A program made the position numbers and the translations under genes. Positions 59,764 to 64,000 of a DNA stretch of 64,000 nt are shown piece by piece. Positions within the stretch are counted from its first letter, which is position 1. The number at the start of each line of letters is the position of its first letter. This stretch comes from Prevotella sp. (lineage in GTDB: Bacteria > Bacteroidota > Bacteroidia > Bacteroidales > Bacteroidaceae). The notes under the pieces are model-generated. The model searched no databases. It was not told the origin of the DNA and saw only the letters and a program-made list of their open reading frames with translations. The DNA lies in assembly GCA_015060485.1 (NCBI GenBank), contig SUYI01000006.1, positions 1 through 64,000 of the forward strand, written 5' to 3'.

Positions 59764-60189
59764 TTATTTTTCTTTTGCCCAGTCTGGAATCCTACAAATA
59801 CAACTGCTAGAGTGCTCTAATTGGATGTCATCACTGTACATGTCGCAGATGTCATCGAAGTCATCTTTGTTTTCGTAGTCGAAGTCGTCTTCTTCATACT
59901 TCTCAATATAGCCATTCTTAATGCCATTGATTAACATCATGATAAAGACGCGTGGGTATATGATATCCCACCAGAACTTATAAAACAGATCCTTGTCCTT
60001 TTCTTCAAGAATGAGCAATAGACTTGGCTCAGGGGAATAGTCCTCTTCGTTCTTCTCAACAGCGGAGGTGGTACTCTCTGCAACATACTGCTTGATTTTG
60101 GAAACTTCCTCGTCAGAGAGGTCAATCTCTACCTCAATATCCTTGTCTTCATAGGTCAGTGCGACCATCACATCAAACTTGTAGTTCAT
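59764..60189 (-). CDS. acidic hypothetical protein, LSDDEV family
   Basis: 141 residues. It has the same layout as the 18213 protein: a beta-rich start, VEIDLSDEEVSKIKQYV, a helical DKDLFYKFWWDI and NGYIEKYEEDDF followed by a strongly acidic region (DDFDDICDMYSDD). The end, CICRIPDWAKEK, is unlike the other copy. The function is unknown. It heads the transcript of sbcDC, which might tie the family to DNA ends, but this is only context. Confidence 0.7.
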   Translation of the reverse strand: MNYKFDVMVALTYEDKDIEVEIDLSDEEVSKIKQYVAESTTSAVEKNEEDYSPEPSLLLILEEKDKDLFYKFWWDIIYPRVFIMMLINGIKNGYIEKYEEDDFDYENKDDFDDICDMYSDDIQLEHSSSCICRIPDWAKEK

Positions 60190-60215
60190 ACCTTATAAAT
60201 ATTAATCAATTGGGA

Positions 60216-60223
60216 CAAAGATA
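60216..60223 (-). promoter_or_regulatory. promoter of the acidic gene and sbcDC
   Basis: TATCTTTG on the minus strand, about 27 bases before the ATG at 60189. Confidence 0.6.
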
Positions 60224-60262
60224 GTGATTTTTATGCGAAATATACTCCTTTGATAACATTTA

Positions 60263-60799
60263 TTAATCAGAAATGATGGTTTTGGTGGTAAAATCTGAGT
60301 AAACGATGATTTGAACGCCTTTTTCGTTCGGCGAACAAGGACGACCAGAGAGGTTGTAACGAGCTACTTCTTCGATATCCTCATTGCCGTTTGTATTTGC
60401 TTCTATTCCTCTGACAGCGGAGGGTGTACTCTCACCATAATAGATTCCTTGAAGAGAAGTACAGCCAGCAAAGGCATCCTCACCAATGAAGCTGACAGTC
60501 TCAGGAAGGTATATCTCTCGTAAATAAGATGCTCCCTCAAAAGCCCCACGGGCAATTCGGCGACAGTTGGGATGGACATTATAGGTGGTGTTTCTGCTAC
60601 CGGAAGGATAACGTACCAAGATCCAGTCCTTGGTTCCCTCATAACCTACGGCATAGAGTACACCATCGATGGTTTTGTACTTGTTCATGTAGGTTCCGTT
60701 GATGTAACCTGAAGCGAACTTGTCTATCTTCTCAATCTCTTGGGCTTTTATGACTGTGCTCATTATCAGAGCAAGCATCACGAATAGTACTTTTCTCAT
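60263..60799 (-). CDS. secreted BspA-type leucine-rich repeat protein
   Basis: 178 residues with a signal peptide (MRKVLFVMLALIMSTVIKAQ), one clear LRR_5-type BspA repeat region (GAFEGASYLREIYLPETVSFIGEDAFAGCTSL) and a C-terminal end YNLSGRPCSPNEKGVQIIVYSD, like the tail found on many Bacteroidota secreted proteins. It is short for the family, which often has many repeats. Likely surface or secreted; the ligand is unknown. Confidence 0.8.
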   Translation of the reverse strand: MRKVLFVMLALIMSTVIKAQEIEKIDKFASGYINGTYMNKYKTIDGVLYAVGYEGTKDWILVRYPSGSRNTTYNVHPNCRRIARGAFEGASYLREIYLPETVSFIGEDAFAGCTSLQGIYYGESTPSAVRGIEANTNGNEDIEEVARYNLSGRPCSPNEKGVQIIVYSDFTTKTIISD

Positions 60800-60829
60800 A
60801 TAGTTATTTGTTTTTTGATTTGTATTTGA

Positions 60830-61249
60830 TTAGCATCCGTCGGCTCTCCGTTTGGCCATTGTATAGTGACCAAAAGAATCTCTAAGATATAGTTCTGGGA
60901 ATAGATATCCCTCAATAGTCAGGGAAATATTGCTCCCGCTTCTAGAGAACCGAAGGGTATTTCCATAATAGGAATAGTTATAGGTCTCTGTGTACCACTC
61001 TGTATCATGTTGCTGGGCCATTGTAATATCAGCCTTGCCACCAGACATGAACTTTATCTGCTTAAACTCCACCCCACTGATAATCATGGGATAGTAGCAT
61101 TGCCAGGTGCCAAGCAATACATCAGCATAGAATACATCGCCAGTAGAAGACTTACGCTGCTGGGCGCAGTCTAACTCGTCTTGATATGGGCATTCACAAG
61201 AAACACATATCAGAGCGACTAATGCAATAAGTAATCTTGTCAACTTCAT
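60830..61249 (-). CDS. lipocalin-like lipoprotein
   Basis: 139 residues. The signal MKLTRLLIALVALICVSC ends in a lipobox-type cysteine. The mature part, with LLGTWQCYYPMIISGVEF, YNYSYYGNTLRFSR and LTIEGYLFPELYLRDS, has the alternating pattern of the small lipocalin-like beta-barrel proteins common in Bacteroidota. The function is unknown. It is 16 bp after the LRR-bearing gene. Confidence 0.7.
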   Translation of the reverse strand: MKLTRLLIALVALICVSCECPYQDELDCAQQRKSSTGDVFYADVLLGTWQCYYPMIISGVEFKQIKFMSGGKADITMAQQHDTEWYTETYNYSYYGNTLRFSRSGSNISLTIEGYLFPELYLRDSFGHYTMAKRRADGC

Positions 61250-61265
61250 ATTTCATCGTTTTTGA

Positions 61266-62186
61266 TTAATCCCGTATCACAATTTGGCCACCATTACCAA
61301 AAATGGAGTCGCCAATGACTCGGACTGAGCGAGGTACAGAGAGTTCCAAGTAATGACGGCATGACAAGAATGCGCAGTCATCAATCTCCTCCACGCCATC
61401 AGGAACCTCATATCGTGTCTCATTAAAGGTAAACTTACAACCGGTCAGTTTTTTACCGTCTTTAGAATATCCTACATCCTGATCATCGAATATAGGCATG
61501 TCATCATCATCGTCATCTTCCTCTTCTTCAACAGGAGTCCCGTCATAATGGGTTTCCCACACTTTAACATTCAAAGGGAAACGATACTCAGAGAGAACCT
61601 CATCGGGACACACAAGACCCGCAGGAACCTCTAACTCTCTAAGACGTTTACAGTGTTTGGTGGCAAACGGACAGATGAAAAGAGTTCCTTCCTTAATCCT
61701 GTAGTGAGGTATATCAGGCAGTTGCAGGAGATGTGTCCCTGACGGAGAGTAGATGGCATCTTCCTTCGTAAGACTGGCATCGACAGCACACATCACAGAT
61801 TCAAGACTGACTGTCTGGTAGTCAAGAGCATGGATAAGCGTAGCCATGTCATATAGATCTACAGCTTTGAAATATACACAAGGAGTACTATTATCAATCA
61901 TAAATCCATAGACCTCATAAAAGGAGTTGCATGTGTCTCGAAAATCTTCCAACCGTTGTTGAGTGGGATTGTTGATGGTGTATGAAAGAAGGATAGAGGT
62001 GACCTGTCCGTCAAACAGGTCATAGGAGAATTTTGAGTCTATGTGAACATCCCCATTTCTCGAATACTGATTGTAGCAGTATTCGAGTTTGGGGTCAACC
62101 CTTTCATGAATGGCAGTGCTTGTGTTGACTTCATCAACATGGCCGTACAATAGCCCTTGGGTGCTTACAATCTTCTTCATAGACAC
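61266..62186 (-). CDS. cytosolic protein with C-terminal BspA-type LRR
   Basis: 306 residues without a signal peptide. The N-terminal 200 residues are unassigned, and an acidic run (EEEEDDDDDDM) separates them from a C-terminal LRR-like piece (VPDGVEEIDDCAFLSCRHYLELSVPRSVRVIGDSIF). It lies 4 bp after the AAA+ gene, so the two are co-transcribed; it could be a substrate adaptor of that ATPase. An ATG two codons in (62180) is an equally good start. Confidence 0.65.
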   Translation of the reverse strand: MSMKKIVSTQGLLYGHVDEVNTSTAIHERVDPKLEYCYNQYSRNGDVHIDSKFSYDLFDGQVTSILLSYTINNPTQQRLEDFRDTCNSFYEVYGFMIDNSTPCVYFKAVDLYDMATLIHALDYQTVSLESVMCAVDASLTKEDAIYSPSGTHLLQLPDIPHYRIKEGTLFICPFATKHCKRLRELEVPAGLVCPDEVLSEYRFPLNVKVWETHYDGTPVEEEEDDDDDDMPIFDDQDVGYSKDGKKLTGCKFTFNETRYEVPDGVEEIDDCAFLSCRHYLELSVPRSVRVIGDSIFGNGGQIVIRD

Positions 62187-62190
62187 TCAA

Positions 62191-63951
62191 CTATCTAGTG
62201 AAACCAATACTTCTGCGCTCCTTGCCCGTGAGGAGTTCTGCACGGCAATACCCTTCGATTTCATCTAATGACGCGTATTTACCAGAGAGGATGTAATCAA
62301 CAGTGCGTTTGCGAGCGATATTCTCAATCTGACCACCCGAAAAGTCAAAGTGAGAGGCAAGTTGACGGGCATCGTCGGTACTGATGTCCTTCAACATGGA
62401 ACACCAGATTTTTGTCTTCACGTCGGTATCAGGCTTGTGAAACTCCACCTTATAGAGGAAGCGACGCTCGAAGGCCTTGTCGAGATTGCTCGTCAAGTTG
62501 GTGGTGGCAATGAGGATGCCGTCCAAGTCCTCTATCTCCTGCAGGATAATGTTCTGCATGGCATTGTCCATCTTATCCACAGAGTGCTCAACGTTCTCAG
62601 TGCGCTTGTTAATTATAGCATCGGCCTCATTGAAGAACAGAATGGGCATCACCTCGCTGTTCTGGCAGAGCTTGCGATAGCGGGCGAACACCTCCTTGAT
62701 GTTCTTCTCACTCTCGCCAACCCACTTGTCGCGCAGTCCTGCGATATCGACCTGCATCAGGTCACGCCCCGTCTGACGAGCTATCTGTAGCACCGTTTCT
62801 GTCTTACCAGTTCCAGGCCCGCCATAGAATAGACAGGCGAAGCCCTTACGCATACCCTGTTCTTCAAGGCGCTGCTGGATAGACGGCAGGTTCTCCTTAC
62901 TGAGCAGACTGGTGAGTCGCTCAATTTGCTCCTGCTCAGAAGTATTGAAGAATAATGATTTCTCCTTGATTGCCTCATGACTCTTCAGGAAGCGGTTATC
63001 GACTCTTCTCCTACCACACTTCGAATGGCTGGGCTTATAGGCAGAAAGCAGTTCTGTCTTGGCCTTGCGCGTCAGCATATACTGCTCAGTATCTGCCTGA
63101 CCGTCATTACATTTATGCTCAATGTAGCCATAGCGCATCAAGGGATGTGTGCCTTCTCGCAGTTCCTGACGCAGACAGTCACACTCATATTCCTCAGGAT
63201 AGAGGTCGTTGATGGTCTGGAAGGTGAGTCCTTCACCCTCAGAACCCTCCCACTGAGCATAATCAACAACTATCAACAACAGCAGAGACTGAATGTGTAT
63301 GTCGTCGAACTTCAATACCTCATGGCAGAGCGGGAGATGTGAATTCGCCTTGGCCAGCTGCTGCATCCACTCCTCGTCATCCTTAAATTCAACATTGCGG
63401 TCGTTCATATTCTTGTCTATATGACTCTCCAGCTTATCGACGAACTGCTGTTCGTTGAGACCGTCAATCTTCTCAGGAACATAAGTCTTGTTATGACGCA
63501 GTGCTGTGATGACACCATGAACCAAGGCGAAACCCTCGAAAAATCCACCAATCTCGTGGACTCCTTTACGTACAGCCCAGCGCTTAGTCACCAGTTCCTC
63601 AATCTCCTCTGAATAGACCATGATAGACAGGCGAGAGCATCCAAGGTAGTTGCCCAGACGCTTCCAAGAGATAGGCTCACCAGCCTCAATCATGATGGCG
63701 AGCACGACAATCTGAACATTGGTAAGGCCCAATTCCTGACGTAAGAACGCTAGAGGATTCTTGCACACCTCCCAGTATTCATCAGACAACTGGGAGTCCT
63801 CAGCAACATCCAGCACTCTATTCAGTGCAGTGATAATAGTCCAAGTTTCAGGTTCCTTGAACTCATCCTTAGGCTCTTCAATGTCGAATAGACCATCATG
63901 GATGTCGATTTCTGAATTAAGTCTGCGTAACGGTTTCTTTCTATTGTTCAT
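62191..63951 (-). CDS. AAA+ ATPase with a large N-terminal domain
   Basis: 586 residues. The N-terminal 350 residues have winged-helix-like parts (QLGLTNVQIVVLAIMIEAGEPISW). The AAA+ core shows FYGGPGTGKTETVLQIA (about 377), a Walker B variant PILFFNEADAI (Asn in place of the usual Asp), and the sensor and arginine-finger region TTNLTSNLDKAFERRFLYKV. The DE-to-NE change may slow hydrolysis. It resembles the Bacteroidota AAA+ proteins that sit with small adaptor genes. It is the first gene of the run leading to 60263. Confidence 0.85.
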   Translation of the reverse strand: MNNRKKPLRRLNSEIDIHDGLFDIEEPKDEFKEPETWTIITALNRVLDVAEDSQLSDEYWEVCKNPLAFLRQELGLTNVQIVVLAIMIEAGEPISWKRLGNYLGCSRLSIMVYSEEIEELVTKRWAVRKGVHEIGGFFEGFALVHGVITALRHNKTYVPEKIDGLNEQQFVDKLESHIDKNMNDRNVEFKDDEEWMQQLAKANSHLPLCHEVLKFDDIHIQSLLLLIVVDYAQWEGSEGEGLTFQTINDLYPEEYECDCLRQELREGTHPLMRYGYIEHKCNDGQADTEQYMLTRKAKTELLSAYKPSHSKCGRRRVDNRFLKSHEAIKEKSLFFNTSEQEQIERLTSLLSKENLPSIQQRLEEQGMRKGFACLFYGGPGTGKTETVLQIARQTGRDLMQVDIAGLRDKWVGESEKNIKEVFARYRKLCQNSEVMPILFFNEADAIINKRTENVEHSVDKMDNAMQNIILQEIEDLDGILIATTNLTSNLDKAFERRFLYKVEFHKPDTDVKTKIWCSMLKDISTDDARQLASHFDFSGGQIENIARKRTVDYILSGKYASLDEIEGYCRAELLTGKERRSIGFTR

Positions 63952-63977
63952 ATTCTAATGTATTTTTAATTTCGAGG

Positions 63978-63986
63978 GCAAAGGTA
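63978..63986 (-). promoter_or_regulatory. promoter of the AAA+ gene
   Basis: TACCTTTGC on the minus strand, about 27 bases before the ATG at 63951. Confidence 0.7.
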
Positions 63987-64000
63987 ATCAATATAAATGA

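Overview
The window looks like a member of the Bacteroidales, most likely Prevotella or a close relative. Promoters carry the Bacteroidota -7 element TAnnTTTG(C), lipoproteins have Bacteroidota-type lipoboxes, BspA-type leucine-rich repeats occur, and one large protein contains domains closely resembling the Bacteroidota ribosomal protein S1. No 16S/23S rRNA gene, CRISPR array or transposase gene was seen, so the genus is an inference.

Layout. (1) 1-4.57 kb: tRNA-His followed by a tyrosine recombinase, six iterons, a Rep_3-type initiator, a small basic protein and ParA. This is a complete plasmid-type replication and partition module, either an integrated plasmid or the origin region of a chromid. 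(2) 4.57-11.6 kb: chromosome-like genes. These are a radical SAM AmrS with a Memo/AMMECR1 fusion, a phosphatidylserine decarboxylase-like lipoprotein, a GNAT acetyltransferase, a sigma-factor/A1S_2505-type fusion, a vWA protein and an HTH-only WYL-family protein. (3) 11.65-12.43 kb: an array of nine tightly packed tRNA genes on the minus strand behind one promoter. (4) 12.6-23.4 kb: small accessory genes. A minus-strand run of eight genes (18025 down to 13417) includes an ADP-ribosylglycohydrolase, a DUF1810 fusion, a PD-(D/E)XK-like protein and a Nudix hydrolase. It is followed by acidic hypothetical proteins, a SprT-like protease, a Sel1-repeat protein and an HD protein.

(5) 23.4-54.75 kb: one uninterrupted minus-strand transcription unit of about 31 kb, with gaps of at most 21 bp and several overlaps. 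It holds an XRE regulator, a 2095-aa DUF1998 helicase (DruE/DrmA-like), a RelE-fold/UvrD helicase, a SNF2 helicase (DrmD-like), an Eco57I-type adenine methyltransferase (DrmMI-like), a RecQ-like helicase, an A1S_2505-type protein, an IF2N-S1-S1-UPF1-like helicase fusion, a 1798-aa repeat protein carrying a DarT ADP-ribosyltransferase and an HD domain, and a DarG-like macrodomain protein. It looks like an undescribed composite anti-phage system: a modification/helicase module joined to a DarTG-type DNA ADP-ribosylation module. A C-terminal domain shared between the DUF1998 helicase and the A1S_2505-type protein ties the parts together.

(6) 55.0-64.0 kb: sbcCD preceded by an acidic protein, then secreted or lipoprotein BspA-type proteins and an AAA+ ATPase.

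A recurring theme is ADP-ribose chemistry: DarT, a macrodomain, an ADP-ribosylglycohydrolase, a Nudix hydrolase and two A1S_2505-type proteins. Function calls rest on motif recognition by eye; no database search was run.
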